From: a bacterium
Lineage (GTDB): Bacteria > Vulcanimicrobiota > Vulcanimicrobiia > Vulcanimicrobiales > SCRA01
Direction of reading: 5' to 3'
Assembly: GCA_004298675.1 (NCBI GenBank)
Contig: SCRI01000064.1
Location: 1 to 64,000 of the forward strand
DNA: 64,000 nt
Both the position numbers and the translations under genes were made by a program. The notes under the pieces were generated by a model. It was not told the origin of the DNA, ran no database searches, and saw nothing but the letters and a program-made list of their open reading frames with translations. Positions 33,687-43,333 of the stretch are shown in pieces. Position 1 is the first letter of the stretch, and every line of letters starts with the position of its first letter.

Positions 33687-34574
33687 ATGAACGTCTTGGT
33701 CATTGGAGCGACGGGCTACATCGGCGCAGCGGTCTGCGAGGCGTTGCGATCCGCGGGACATACGGTTACCGGTACGGCGCGCTCGCCGGAGGCGGCCCAG
33801 AGACTGCGCGCCGCCGAGGTCGAGCCGGTCACGGCCGACATCACCGATCCGGCCTCGCTGAAAGCCCCCGCGCAGCACGCCGACGCCGTCATCTATGCGG
33901 TGCAGTACAACGGCGCGGACGGCGCAGCCGTGGAGGACGCCGCACTGCACGCGCTGGTGGATGCCCTCGCGCGCTCGAACAAACCGTTGATCTTCACGAG
34001 CGGCGTTTGGATCTACGGCAGCACCGGCGATCGCATTGCCGACGAACGCAGCGCGAATTGTCCCACTCCGCTCGTGGCCCACCGGCCGGCACTCGAGCGC
34101 ATCGTGCTCGACGGAGTGGCACGGGGCGTGCATACGGTAATCATTCGGCCCGGCGACGTCTACGGGCACGGGCGCGGCATCCCGGCACTGTGGATCCAGT
34201 CGGCGAAGCAGAACGGCGTGGTGCGCTACGTGGGTGACGGAAGCAGTCACTGGCCCGTCGTCCACGTGGAAGATCTAGCGCAACTCTACCTGCTCGCACT
34301 CACCAAAGCCGAGGCCGGATCCGTCTACAACGCGGGTGACGGCACGGCGTTCACGGTGCGTGAGATGGCCGAGGCCGCGAGCGAGGGTGCCGGCACCAGC
34401 GGTAAGACCGAAGCATGGCCGCTGGAAGAGGCGCGCAAGGCATTGGGCGCGTTTGCGGACGCGCTGGTCCTGGACATGCGCATTACCTCACGTAGAGCCC
34501 AGCAAGAGCTAGGGTGGAAGACGCGTCCGTCCACGATCCTCGACGATCTACGCACGGGCTCGTATCGTCACTAA
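33687..34574 (+). CDS. NAD-dependent epimerase/dehydratase family protein
   Basis: This 295-residue extended SDR has the N-terminal NAD(P) motif MNVLVIGATGYIGAAVCEAL. The usual catalytic Tyr-Lys of epimerases is not obvious; instead TSGVWIYGST and VIIRPGDVYGHG mark an atypical branch near isoflavone-reductase-like and NmrA-like sugar-nucleotide enzymes. ATG 33687 has GGAGG 7 bases upstream. It is followed by a strong hairpin. Substrate unknown. Confidence 0.88.
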   Translation: MNVLVIGATGYIGAAVCEALRSAGHTVTGTARSPEAAQRLRAAEVEPVTADITDPASLKAPAQHADAVIYAVQYNGADGAAVEDAALHALVDALARSNKPLIFTSGVWIYGSTGDRIADERSANCPTPLVAHRPALERIVLDGVARGVHTVIIRPGDVYGHGRGIPALWIQSAKQNGVVRYVGDGSSHWPVVHVEDLAQLYLLALTKAEAGSVYNAGDGTAFTVREMAEAASEGAGTSGKTEAWPLEEARKALGAFADALVLDMRITSRRAQQELGWKTRPSTILDDLRTGSYRH

Positions 34575-34603
34575 CGCGCGCACCTACGTTCGCGCCCGCT
34601 CGG

Positions 34604-34630
34604 GAGCCATCGCAACTACTGCGATGGCTC
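34604..34630 (+). terminator. Hairpin terminator after the epimerase-like gene
   Basis: A perfect 11-base stem GAGCCATCGCA (34604-34614) / TGCGATGGCTC (34620-34630) with a 5-base loop starts 30 bases after the stop and is followed by a T-containing stretch (TCGTGTTGT). It is a good Rho-independent-type terminator candidate. Confidence 0.75.
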
Positions 34631-34690
34631 TCGTGTTGTAAAGCCTGAGCGCGCGCGCCAAGCATTTGGAAGAAAGTTGAACACCTGAGA

Positions 34691-35014
34691 ATGAGATCAC
34701 ACCTTGGACTGGTGGCGGTAGCGCTGCTTGGTGCCGCGCTCGTGGCGCCGACCATAGCGAGCGCCACAACGGCGCCTCACAGTAACGCGCAAACCACACC
34801 GGTAGAGACGCTGATCGCGCAGCTGCGCGATCCCATCACCAACGAGACCGCGCTGGCTTCAAGCGGTGGCACCGCCGCGGCGCTGCCGCCTGAGACCGCA
34901 GCGCAACTCGCGCAACTGAAGTTCGGTTTCCCGTACTCGGCCTATGCGACGATGCATCTAAAAGTCACGCCCACGGCTCCGATGCAGCGCGACCTCTGGA
35001 TCGCTGGTCCGTAG
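34691..35014 (+). CDS. Small secreted hypothetical protein
   Basis: The 107-residue protein begins with a clear Sec signal (MRSHLGLVAVALLGAALVAP, cleavage near ASA). The mature part of about 80 residues has LAQLKFGFPYSAYATMHLKV and no recognisable domain or cysteine. It stands between two strong hairpins, so it is its own transcription unit. Function unknown. Confidence 0.65.
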   Translation: MRSHLGLVAVALLGAALVAPTIASATTAPHSNAQTTPVETLIAQLRDPITNETALASSGGTAAALPPETAAQLAQLKFGFPYSAYATMHLKVTPTAPMQRDLWIAGP

Positions 35015-35041
35015 CCCCACGGAATACCGGTAACTGCATAA

Positions 35042-35071
35042 CGGCGCGGAGGCCTTCAAACCTCCGCGCCG
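35042..35071 (+). terminator. Hairpin terminator after the secreted hypothetical gene
   Basis: A perfect 11-base stem CGGCGCGGAGG (35042-35052) / CCTCCGCGCCG (35061-35071) has an 8-base loop. It lies between two convergent genes (ends at 35014 and 35103) and could terminate both directions, although the flanking T-runs are weak. Confidence 0.75.
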
Positions 35072-35102
35072 CTATGTATACGCTCGCGATCGGCGGGTTA
35101 GG

Positions 35103-35891
35103 TCAGAGGCACTTGACCCATCCGCCGTCTACCGTGAGAATCTCGCCAACGACGTAGCTCGAGAGGTCTGATGCCAAATACAGGACCGCGTTTGCGATCT
35201 CGGCCGCCGTACCCGCTCGGCCGATCGGCACATCGCTCAGAATCGTCTCCAACGCGCGCTCACGCGAAACCCCGGTCTGCTGTGCTTGGCGCTCCACCAA
35301 CTTTTCGAACAACGGCGTGTCAACGCGCCCCGGGCTGATGGCATTTACCAAGACTCCGTGCCGAACGGCATCTTGTGCCAAGCCCTTGGTAAAATTGAAG
35401 AGGCCCGCGTTCACGACACCCATGGGCAACGAAAACGGGCTAGGCTTCGTACCGAAGACGCCGCCGATATTGATGATGCGGCCAGCCTTCGCCTCAATCA
35501 TGTGCGGCAGGACCTCACGCGTCACACGCACCGCCGCCATCAATTTGAGATTGATCGTCTCCAGCCAGTCCTGATCGGTCAACTGCAGAAACGGTCCAGC
35601 CTTAGCGCGACCGACGCAGTTCACCAGGATATCGATATGCCCTAGGCCCGACGAGATCGTGGAGACCATGCCCTTGACGTCGCCCGGATCCGTGCAGTCG
35701 GCAGCCGCGACGACGACCTTCGGGCTCCCCGCCTTTTTCGCATCCGCCGCCGCGCTCTCCAAGTTTTCCTTGCCACGGGCGCACAAGCCAAGGCTCACGC
35801 CCTGCGCAGCAAGCGCGAGTGCGATGGCCTTTCCAATACCCTGGCTGCTTCCCGTTACGAGCGCGGTCTTACCCCGCAAGTCATCAATCAT
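35103..35891 (-). CDS. Short-chain dehydrogenase/reductase with altered catalytic residues
   Basis: The 262-residue SDR has a normal cofactor motif TGSSQGIGKAIALALA, DILVNCVGRA and a C-terminal VVGEILTVDGGW. The catalytic region reads INIGGVFG, then PSPFSLPMGVVNAGLFNFTK. Where classical SDRs have Ser and Tyr-x3-Lys, this one appears to have Gly and Met-x3-Asn. It may therefore use another mechanism or serve a non-catalytic role. It is followed upstream in its own direction by the AtoE gene, 60 bases away, perhaps one operon. Confidence 0.88.
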   Translation of the reverse strand: MIDDLRGKTALVTGSSQGIGKAIALALAAQGVSLGLCARGKENLESAAADAKKAGSPKVVVAAADCTDPGDVKGMVSTISSGLGHIDILVNCVGRAKAGPFLQLTDQDWLETINLKLMAAVRVTREVLPHMIEAKAGRIINIGGVFGTKPSPFSLPMGVVNAGLFNFTKGLAQDAVRHGVLVNAISPGRVDTPLFEKLVERQAQQTGVSRERALETILSDVPIGRAGTAAEIANAVLYLASDLSSYVVGEILTVDGGWVKCL

Positions 35892-35951
35892 GTCAGTACC
35901 TCCACGTGCTCCTCGTCGTCAAGATTCTCGAATACTTCATTCGCTTCGCGT

Positions 35952-37379
35952 TCACTGGAGCGGCACGACGACTCCTGCCGGCGACAACGTGAGATTGAAC
36001 ACGACCGACATGATCAGCACCAGCGGGATCAGAAAGATAGCGAGCAGGTACGTGTACCCCATGATGTCCCGCGATCGGAGTTGCAGAATCCCAAGTGCCG
36101 GAAGCATCCAGAAGGGTTGCAACAGGTTCGCCATGGCCTCTCCGAGGTTATAGATTGAGACGACCCACCCAAGATGCAGATGCAAGTGCTGAGCGGCCTG
36201 AATGATGTACGGTGCCTCGATGATCCACTTCGACCCACCCGAGGGAACCGCGATACCGAGTACCATTGAATACAGACCGATCAGCAAAGGATACGTGGTG
36301 TGATTGGCTAGGTGCACGAAGACGCCGGCGATCGCCGCGGATAGCTTCGTCGAGACAATCAAGCCGAAGATGCCGGCATAGAACGGGAACTGCAGGACCA
36401 CACCCCAGATCGCCGGCGTGGAATCCTTGATTGCTTGTACGAAGTAGGCCGGGCGCCAGTGCAGCAGCATCGCCGCGATAAGGAAGATGAAGTTCACCAT
36501 GTTGAGGTCGAGCGCGTCGATCCCGACACCCGGTGCCGTGAACCGGGCGACGATGTACGCCAGGCTGATGATCGCAACCAAGACCGTCAGGATCGGAGAG
36601 AACTCGAAGAAATCGCCGGGCCGCTGACGTTCGAGCTTTGGAACCTCACCCGTCCCGAGCTCGACGCCGAGTTGGGCGGCAGTCACCGCGCGTGACTCAG
36701 GGGGCGTGAACAAGTACGCGATGATCGTCACCACGATAATCTCAATGATCACGCTCGCAATGCTCTGCCATAGGAAGATCGTCTTGGTGAGCGGGATCAA
36801 TCCCCCGATGATCTGCACGAGCGCGGGCGGCATCGAACCGTTCGTCGCCACGAACAATGAGGCCGAACTCGAAAGTCCCTGCGCCCAAACCGTCCCCAGC
36901 GCGAGGAAGCTGCAAGCACCCAGCGCACGGTAATCGACCCGTGGAATGCGGCGGGCGAACTCCTTGGCCAAGATGGCGGAAAAGATCAGGCTAAAAGCCC
37001 AATTGAACCAGCCGGTAAGCATGGCGAACAACGCGACGGTCGCAATGGCAGAACGCGGCGTGGTTGCTTTGCTGGCAATCCCGCGAATCGCCTTCAGAGC
37101 CAGAGGCGTCGTCGCGAGAGCCGCCCCGCTGATAATGGTCAACGAGGCTTGCATCGAGAACGCCAGCAGCGCCCAGAATCCATGCCCCCAAGCAGTTGCC
37201 AACTGAATGGGATGAGACCGGACCCCCGCATCTACTAAGAGCACGAGGATCACGACGACAAACGTGGCAAGCAGAGCGAAAATGAACGAATCCGGCATGT
37301 ACCGCTCGGTCCATGCCGTCATCCGGAGTGCGAAACGCGCGATTGGATTACTCTGCTGCTCGACACCTGTAGCGGCCAT
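35952..37379 (-). CDS. atoE: AtoE-type short-chain fatty acid transporter
   Basis: The 475-residue membrane protein has about 11-12 hydrophobic helices. RYMPDSFIFALLATFVVV at the start, LTGWFNWAFSLIFSAILAKE and VPSGGSKWIIEAPYIIQAA are signature stretches of the TIGR00366/AtoE family, permeases for acetoacetate, butyrate and similar acids. The histidine-rich AAQHLHLHLG is a small local oddity. A weak purine-rich site precedes the ATG. The SDR downstream on the same strand could act on an imported ketoacid. Confidence 0.9.
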   Translation of the reverse strand: MAATGVEQQSNPIARFALRMTAWTERYMPDSFIFALLATFVVVILVLLVDAGVRSHPIQLATAWGHGFWALLAFSMQASLTIISGAALATTPLALKAIRGIASKATTPRSAIATVALFAMLTGWFNWAFSLIFSAILAKEFARRIPRVDYRALGACSFLALGTVWAQGLSSSASLFVATNGSMPPALVQIIGGLIPLTKTIFLWQSIASVIIEIIVVTIIAYLFTPPESRAVTAAQLGVELGTGEVPKLERQRPGDFFEFSPILTVLVAIISLAYIVARFTAPGVGIDALDLNMVNFIFLIAAMLLHWRPAYFVQAIKDSTPAIWGVVLQFPFYAGIFGLIVSTKLSAAIAGVFVHLANHTTYPLLIGLYSMVLGIAVPSGGSKWIIEAPYIIQAAQHLHLHLGWVVSIYNLGEAMANLLQPFWMLPALGILQLRSRDIMGYTYLLAIFLIPLVLIMSVVFNLTLSPAGVVVPLQ

Positions 37380-37643
37380 GCGTCAACTCCTTGCGCCACG
37401 ATCTGTGATGGCGGAGACAGAGGAACACATTGGTACAAGCCAGCTCGTACGCCGACTAAAGCGCGGAATAGGCGTTGTCGGGTGAGTCCATCACGGACCC
37501 ATCATTGCACTGAGACAATACGCACCGACACCCCGCGGCACCAGTAGTTACCTATAGATACGCAAAGTGATATTCAATGGCGGTATTGCTTTGGCACATG
37601 ATAAGTCGATAGCGCAGGCCATGTCAAGGGCACGCTTGCTATC

Positions 37644-38945
37644 TTACGGCTTGCCGCGCTCTGCGGCTTGCCGCTCTCCCCAACCGCGCAGACGCGCGGT
37701 ATCGCGCGAGAAGATCTTCTCCAGCGCCCAGTCGAGGCCGACACGAACCTTGCGATCGGCACCCGGCAACTGCATGAGATAGTAGGTGCGCCAGAGGAGC
37801 CACGCTGGAAAGCCTCTGAGCATGTGACCGCCGCCAATGTCCGCAAGTCCCTGCCGGCAACCCAGCGACGCCATCATGCCGCGCGAGCGATAGTGGAAGG
37901 GTGACGTCGCCCGTCCCGCTAGCGCCGCGACGACGTTGCGCGCGAGTTGCGCGCCCTCATGCAGCGCAAACTGCGCCGTGGGCGGGCTCGGCTTCCCCTC
38001 TGCGCCGGGAACCTGGGCGCAGTCTCCCAGCGCCCACACACCCGGAAAGTTCGGCACGGAGAAGTCGGCATTGACGGCGATCGTGCGGCCGCGGCCATGC
38101 TCCAACGGTAGATCCGACACCACCTCGGGCGGGCGAACGCCCGCACTCCACACGATGATCTCGCAGTCGATGCGTTCGCCCGATTTCAGGGTGAGGCCGC
38201 GCGCATCGGCGCCCTGCACGAGCGCGCCGAGCCGGACGTCGATGCCGCAGCGGCGCAGCTGTTCGTGTGCCATGCGGCCGAAGCGGTCCGGGAGCTCGCC
38301 CAGCAGATGATCCATGCCCTCGACGAGCACCAAGCGGACCTCATCCGCGGAGAATCTCGGATAGTAGTGCAAGACCTCGGCGATGAAGTCGCGCAGCTCG
38401 CCCATCGCCTCCACACCGGTGAACCCGCCGCCCACCACGACGAACGTCAGCAGCCGCCGCCGCTCCGCCACGCTTTCGGCCGTGTCGGCTCCTTCGAGTG
38501 CATTGATGATGGCGTTACGCAATCGCATGGCGTCATCGAGCGTCTTCAACGGCCAGATCCGTTCTTCGAGGCCCGGAATGCCGAAGGTGGTAGTCGCGGC
38601 GCCCAGCGCGATGACCAGTTGATCGCCTTGCAGCGTCTCCACGCCGCCCAAGACAGGGTGACGGATCGTCGCGGCTCGTTGCACGAGATCGATGCCGGTG
38701 ATCTCACCCATGACGAAGTCCGTGCGCTTAAAGGCCGACCGGATCGGCTGCACGACATGGCGAGCCTCGACCCGCCCCGACATCACCTCCGGCAACAACG
38801 GAGTAAAGAGCATGAAGTTGTCGTGGCTGACCAGCGACAGCCGCGCATCGACGCCGCTGCGCTCGAGCGCGTGCGCCACTGCCATCCCGGCGAAGCCTGC
38901 TCCCAGGATCAGAACCGACGGCTTGTGCGCATCAGGAGTTGCCAT
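37644..38945 (-). CDS. ndh: Type II NADH dehydrogenase (NDH-2)
   Basis: This 433-residue FAD enzyme oxidises NADH and reduces quinone without pumping protons. It has FAD-binding LILGAGFAGMAVAHALE, NAD-binding VVVGGGFTGVEAMGEL, ALGDCAQVP and the quinone-site-like TAQFALHEGAQLARN. The C-terminal amphipathic tail after residue 380 fits membrane association. The 264 bases between this gene and atoE contain no further gene that can be supported. Confidence 0.92.
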   Translation of the reverse strand: MATPDAHKPSVLILGAGFAGMAVAHALERSGVDARLSLVSHDNFMLFTPLLPEVMSGRVEARHVVQPIRSAFKRTDFVMGEITGIDLVQRAATIRHPVLGGVETLQGDQLVIALGAATTTFGIPGLEERIWPLKTLDDAMRLRNAIINALEGADTAESVAERRRLLTFVVVGGGFTGVEAMGELRDFIAEVLHYYPRFSADEVRLVLVEGMDHLLGELPDRFGRMAHEQLRRCGIDVRLGALVQGADARGLTLKSGERIDCEIIVWSAGVRPPEVVSDLPLEHGRGRTIAVNADFSVPNFPGVWALGDCAQVPGAEGKPSPPTAQFALHEGAQLARNVVAALAGRATSPFHYRSRGMMASLGCRQGLADIGGGHMLRGFPAWLLWRTYYLMQLPGADRKVRVGLDWALEKIFSRDTARLRGWGERQAAERGKP

Positions 38946-39097
38946 GGAGCGGCCTCCGCCGGCGCGATCCTTCGCACCTGCTGCGAGCGCTAGAGTCGAA
39001 CGGCGCTATCTACACTGACGATATGTATAGCAAGCGCCTGCTTCGAAGGGTTGCGCCGGCGAAGGTTGCCAACTAAGCAAGCGGAGGTGCTTTCGAG

Positions 39098-40753
39098 ATG
39101 CCAACCTACGATCAAGCGGCGTTTCGCACGCAGTTCGAACGCGGCTTCACCTACCTGGGTGGATTCCTGCGCAACGTCCACCGGTATCGAACGCACACAG
39201 CACTAACGGACCCGCTGCAGGGACGCAGCTGGACCTACGAAGAGCTGAACGGCGAGTGCAATCGTCTTGCCAACGCCCTAGCTGCCGACGGCGTGCACGC
39301 CGGCGACGTCGTGATGTACCAGCTCATGAACCGGCCGGAGTTCGCGTTTCTCTATCTCGCGACGCAGAAGCTCGGCGCGATCTCCTGCCCCATCAACTTT
39401 CGGCTCGCCGGCGGCGAGACCGCCTACGCCATCGACGAAAGCCAACCCGTCGTCTTCTTCTACGACACGGCGTTCGCCGAGACGGCTGCCGGCGCACTGG
39501 CAGCGGCGAAACATCAGCCCAAGCGCGTGCTAGAGGTGGGGGGCGGCGCGCAGGCGCCCGCGCTGCCAGGGGCGGCAAGCTTCGCCGATTACGTGGCGCG
39601 GTACCCGTGCACGGATCCCGGCATCGCCGCGCCCTCTACGTTCTGGGACGAGACGACGCGCCTGTACACCTCCGGAACGACCGGCCTGCCCAAGGGCGTG
39701 CCCATCAACAACGCCGTGGAGATCTTCACCGCCCACGACGTCATCATGCACTTCCCGCTCTCACCGCGCGATCGCACGCTCAACATGACGCCGTGGTTTC
39801 ACCGCGGCGGTCTCTACTCCGGTGGCCCCAACCCCGTCTTCTACGTGGGTGCCGAAGCGGTCATTCTGGAGCGCTTCGACGCCGATCTCGTGCTCGACTA
39901 CGTGGAGCGCTACCGCCTCACGTTCCTCATCGGCGCGCCGCCGAGCCTGAAGGCGCTCCACGACGCGCAGCTCAAACGGCAGCGGGACGTCTCCTCGCTC
40001 AAGGGCATCGTGACGATGGGCGCGCCGCTCGAGCGCGAAGCCTGCATCCGCTACCAGAGCATCCTCACGCCCAACATCTTCAACGGCTACGGCACCTCGG
40101 AGGCGTTCTGGAACACCTTCCTGCGCCCGTACGATCTCCCCGGGAAGGCGGGCAGCGCCGGCCGCTCCTGCACCGACGACGACGTCGCGGTGGTGAAGGT
40201 GTATCCGGACCGTTTGGCCGAGCCCCAAGATCACGTCGCCAAAGACGGCAAAGAGGTCGGCGAGGTCATCGTGCGCGCCCCCTCCAAGTGCAGCTACTCG
40301 TACATCAACGATGCCGAGCGCGCCGCCCGCACCTTTCACAAAGGCTGGATCTACATCGGTGACCTCGGCACGTGGGACGACGACGAGTATGTGACCATCG
40401 TCGGGCGCAAGGACGACATGATCATCTCCGGCGGAGAGAACGTGCATCCCGTGCAGGTAGAGGAGGTGCTCAACGAACATCCGCACGTGCTCGACTCGGT
40501 GGTGGTGGGCGTGCCGGACGAGCAATGGGGCGAAGTGGTGACGGCGTACGTGCTGCCGCGCGACGACGCACCGACGCCGGCGGAGTTGGAGCGCTACTGC
40601 AGCACGCATCCCATGCTCGCGCGCTACAAGCGGCCGCGCCTCTACCGGATCGTGGAGAGTCTCCCTTACACAGCGACCGGGAAGAAGCTACACTACAAGA
40701 TCAAAGAGCAGGCGACGCGGGATCGCGCGGCAGGGCTGCTCCAGGAGCCGTAG
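39098..40753 (+). CDS. AMP-forming acyl-CoA synthetase
   Basis: The 551-residue ANL enzyme has the P-loop YTSGTTGLPKGVPIN, NMTPWFHRGGLY, A5 motif NGYGTSEAF, A7 GWIYIGDLGTWDDDEYVTIV, SGGENVHPVQVEEVL and the catalytic Lys in TATGKKLHYK. It activates an organic or fatty acid to its CoA ester. The A5 motif (GTSEAF) departs from the usual GxTE, so substrate preference may be unusual. The 3' end overlaps convergent thiD by 53 bases. Confidence 0.9.
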   Translation: MPTYDQAAFRTQFERGFTYLGGFLRNVHRYRTHTALTDPLQGRSWTYEELNGECNRLANALAADGVHAGDVVMYQLMNRPEFAFLYLATQKLGAISCPINFRLAGGETAYAIDESQPVVFFYDTAFAETAAGALAAAKHQPKRVLEVGGGAQAPALPGAASFADYVARYPCTDPGIAAPSTFWDETTRLYTSGTTGLPKGVPINNAVEIFTAHDVIMHFPLSPRDRTLNMTPWFHRGGLYSGGPNPVFYVGAEAVILERFDADLVLDYVERYRLTFLIGAPPSLKALHDAQLKRQRDVSSLKGIVTMGAPLEREACIRYQSILTPNIFNGYGTSEAFWNTFLRPYDLPGKAGSAGRSCTDDDVAVVKVYPDRLAEPQDHVAKDGKEVGEVIVRAPSKCSYSYINDAERAARTFHKGWIYIGDLGTWDDDEYVTIVGRKDDMIISGGENVHPVQVEEVLNEHPHVLDSVVVGVPDEQWGEVVTAYVLPRDDAPTPAELERYCSTHPMLARYKRPRLYRIVESLPYTATGKKLHYKIKEQATRDRAAGLLQEP

Positions 40754-41621
40754 ACTCGGCGCGCACGATGTCCACCTGATGGTCGACCGGCCCGTGCGCC
40801 CCGGCGGAGTCCAGGCTGATGCGCCAAGCGGCGGCGGAGGCAATGGCGCGTGCGAGATAGTTGAGCGCCTCGCCGACGGCGCGCTGCAGCGTGGCGTCGT
40901 CGACGACTGCCCCCGGTTGCGCGTGCCTGGCCACCGCGATCTCCGCCGTGATGGCCGCCGATAACGTGCAGCCCGTTCCGTGTGTGTTGGGCGTGTGAAC
41001 GCGCGGATGGTGGAACAGTTCGCGCAAACCCGTGGCCGTGACGAGCACGTCGGTTACCGCGCCGGAAGCGGCGTGGCCGCCCTTGAGCAGCACCGCGCGG
41101 GCCCCGCGGCGCACCAGCTCCAACGCTTGCTCCTGCATGGCCGGCACGGTCTGCGCCTCCGCCACATCGTCACCCAACAGCAGCGCGGCTTCGGGCAGGT
41201 TGGGCGTGATCAGGTCCGCCACGGGCAGCAGATCGCGCCGTACCGATTCGACGGCGTCGACGTCGAGGAGCCGATGGCCCGAGGTCGCGACCATTACGGG
41301 ATCCACGGTGTAGAAGCCGAAATCGGAAATCCGGCGTTGCGCGACCACGAGCTCCACCAGCTCGCGTGAGCCGAGCATGCCAGACTTCGTCGCATCGATG
41401 GGCAGATCGCCCAGCACGCTGGAAAACTGATCCAGAACGAAGTCCGCGGGGACCGGGTAGACGCGGGAGACGCCGTGCGTGTTCTGGGCCACCAGCGCCG
41501 TGATGACGGTGGTGCCCAGCGTTCCACGGGCGGTGAAGGTCTTGAGATCGGCATGGATGCCGGCCCCGCCGCTGGGGTCGGTACCGGCAATGGACAGGGT
41601 GATGGGTGGCGTCTTTGACAC
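40701..41621 (-). CDS. thiD: Bifunctional HMP kinase/HMP-P kinase ThiD
   Basis: The 306-residue ribokinase-fold enzyme phosphorylates hydroxymethylpyrimidine twice for thiamine synthesis. It has IAGTDPSGGAGIHADLKTF, GTTVITALVAQNTHGV, DPVMVATSGHRLL, TPNLPEAALLLG and the anion-hole HGTGCTLSAAITAEI. The length is about 35 residues above the usual 266 because of a C-terminal tail. No TPP riboswitch was seen in the 106 bases upstream. A thiamine-binding YkoF-like protein is encoded at 59270. Confidence 0.93.
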   Translation of the reverse strand: MSKTPPITLSIAGTDPSGGAGIHADLKTFTARGTLGTTVITALVAQNTHGVSRVYPVPADFVLDQFSSVLGDLPIDATKSGMLGSRELVELVVAQRRISDFGFYTVDPVMVATSGHRLLDVDAVESVRRDLLPVADLITPNLPEAALLLGDDVAEAQTVPAMQEQALELVRRGARAVLLKGGHAASGAVTDVLVTATGLRELFHHPRVHTPNTHGTGCTLSAAITAEIAVARHAQPGAVVDDATLQRAVGEALNYLARAIASAAAWRISLDSAGAHGPVDHQVDIVRAESTAPGAALPRDPASPAL

Positions 41622-41727
41622 AATCTACTCCGGCTAGCGCGCTCGAATTTTCGTCCGCCGGGCGCCCGGCGCCTTTCACCGCGATACGTTCAAGGAATGT
41701 CGAATCGGCAACCATAATGGCGCATCG

Positions 41728-43053
41728 ATGACGGTGCACGACGGAGAGCTTCAGCCGGCTCGATTGGCCGGCACCATACGGGACGCACACGAGCGAACGC
41801 TGGCGATGGTTGCGGACTTGGCCGACGAGCAGCTCTCGGTTCCGCTCATCGACGACGTCAACCCCTTCCTCTGGGAACTGGGCCATGTCGCATTCTTCTA
41901 CGACGTTTTCGTGCTGCGGCTGCTGGGCTCCAAAGCGTTCCTGCTGGCAGGCGCCGACGATCTGTACGACTCCTTTACCGTCGATCACGACGACCGTTGG
42001 AGCCTACCCTTACCGTCGCGGGAGCAGACGCTCTCGTACAAGAGCCGGGTCTTCGAGCACGTCCTCGCAGACCTGGAGGCGGCGGCGAAGAACGGCGCGG
42101 ATCTCTATCTCTACCGCTTGGCGCTGCTGCACGAGGACATGCACGGCGAGGCGTTCGCCTACATGCGGCAGACACTCGGTTACCCGCATCCGGCGCCGGC
42201 GCCGGGCGCGCGCGCTGCCACGAATAACGCACGCGGCGGCGGCTCGCTGGCAGGCGATGCCAGCATTCCCGGCGGCACGTTTATGCTCGGCGCAGCACCC
42301 GACGGTTCCTTCGTCTTCGACAACGAGAAGTGGGCCCACCCGGTGGAGGTACCGCCCTTCCAGATCGCTCGCGCTGCGGTGACCAACGCGGAGTTCGCGG
42401 CGTTCGTGGAAGACCGCGGCTACCTGCGACGTGAGTTGTGGAGCCGCCAGGGCTGGCAATGGCGCGCGCGGTACGGTGCGGCCCAGCCCGTGTATTGGGA
42501 GAAGACGCTGGACGGCTGGCTGCGCCGGGACTTCGACGCGCTGGTGCCGCTGGAGCCGAACGCTCCCATCATCCACGTGAATTGGTACGAGGCGCAGGCC
42601 TTCTGCAACTGGGCGGGGCGGCGGCTCCCCACCGAGGCCGAGTGGGAGCTGGCCGCCAGCGCCGAGCCAACCCCGGACGGTGCGAGATTGACGGGACGCA
42701 AGCGCCGCTATCCGTGGGGAGACGAGCCGCCGACGCCGGCGCAGGCCAATTTGGATGCCAACCTGCCCGGCTGCGCCGACGTTGGAGCATTCCCCGCAGG
42801 CGAGAGCGCATTCGGCTGCCGCCAGATGCTCGGCAACGCGTGGGAGTGGACCGCATCGGCGTTCTTCCCGTATCCGGGCTACGTGGTGGATACGCCGTAC
42901 CGGGAGTATTCGGCACCGTGGTTTGGCTATCGCAAGGTGCTCAAAGGCGGCGCATGGACGACGCGTGCGCGACTCGTGAGCAACACGTACCGCAACTTCT
43001 TCCTGCCCGAGCGCCGCGACGTCTGTTCCGGCTTTCGCACCTGCGCGCGCTAA
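41728..43053 (+). CDS. EgtB/SenA-like nonheme iron C-S (or C-Se) bond-forming enzyme
   Basis: The 441-residue protein has an N-terminal DinB-like four-helix domain with iron-ligand histidines in LWELGHVAFFYDVF and LLHEDMHGEAF. The C-terminal FGE-sulfatase/SUMF domain has IPGGTFMLGA, INWYEAQAFCNWAGRRLPTE-like VNWYEAQAFCNWAGRRLP, and GNAWEWTASAFFPYPGY. This is the architecture of EgtB (ergothioneine), OvoA and SenA (selenoneine). EgtD or the SenB/SenC genes that would decide are not in the window. The LHEDMHGEAFAYMRQTLGYP wording suggests the less-studied EgtB-like branch. Confidence 0.85.
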   Translation: MTVHDGELQPARLAGTIRDAHERTLAMVADLADEQLSVPLIDDVNPFLWELGHVAFFYDVFVLRLLGSKAFLLAGADDLYDSFTVDHDDRWSLPLPSREQTLSYKSRVFEHVLADLEAAAKNGADLYLYRLALLHEDMHGEAFAYMRQTLGYPHPAPAPGARAATNNARGGGSLAGDASIPGGTFMLGAAPDGSFVFDNEKWAHPVEVPPFQIARAAVTNAEFAAFVEDRGYLRRELWSRQGWQWRARYGAAQPVYWEKTLDGWLRRDFDALVPLEPNAPIIHVNWYEAQAFCNWAGRRLPTEAEWELAASAEPTPDGARLTGRKRRYPWGDEPPTPAQANLDANLPGCADVGAFPAGESAFGCRQMLGNAWEWTASAFFPYPGYVVDTPYREYSAPWFGYRKVLKGGAWTTRARLVSNTYRNFFLPERRDVCSGFRTCAR

Positions 43054-43333
43054 CGGCGCAGCTTCAGGGGCGCAGCACCGCCTTGATCGCGCGCCGCTCG
43101 TCCATCGCGGCATAGCCCTCCGCGACGGCGTCGAGCGGCAGCACCAAATCGAGCACGGGCGCGGGCTCAACGCGACCCTCCGCGAGGGCCTCGCGACCAC
43201 GGCATCACCGCGGCGGAGCGCCCGCACTTGATCCCCTAGCTCCACGACGTTGCCGGCGAATTCGTACCCGGGATGTATCCCAGCCTTGCGCTGCGTGATG
43301 CCGCGACAGTACCAGAGATTCGTTGAGCACGCC

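Noticed and set aside
37380-37643. Small genes in the gap between atoE and ndh
   Set aside because: Short open frames exist but have no ribosome site, no sensible composition and no similarity. Nothing can be supported there.
41622-41727. TPP riboswitch upstream of thiD
   Set aside because: The 106 bases between thiD and the EgtB-like gene are too short and lack the conserved CUGAGA and ACYUGA cores.
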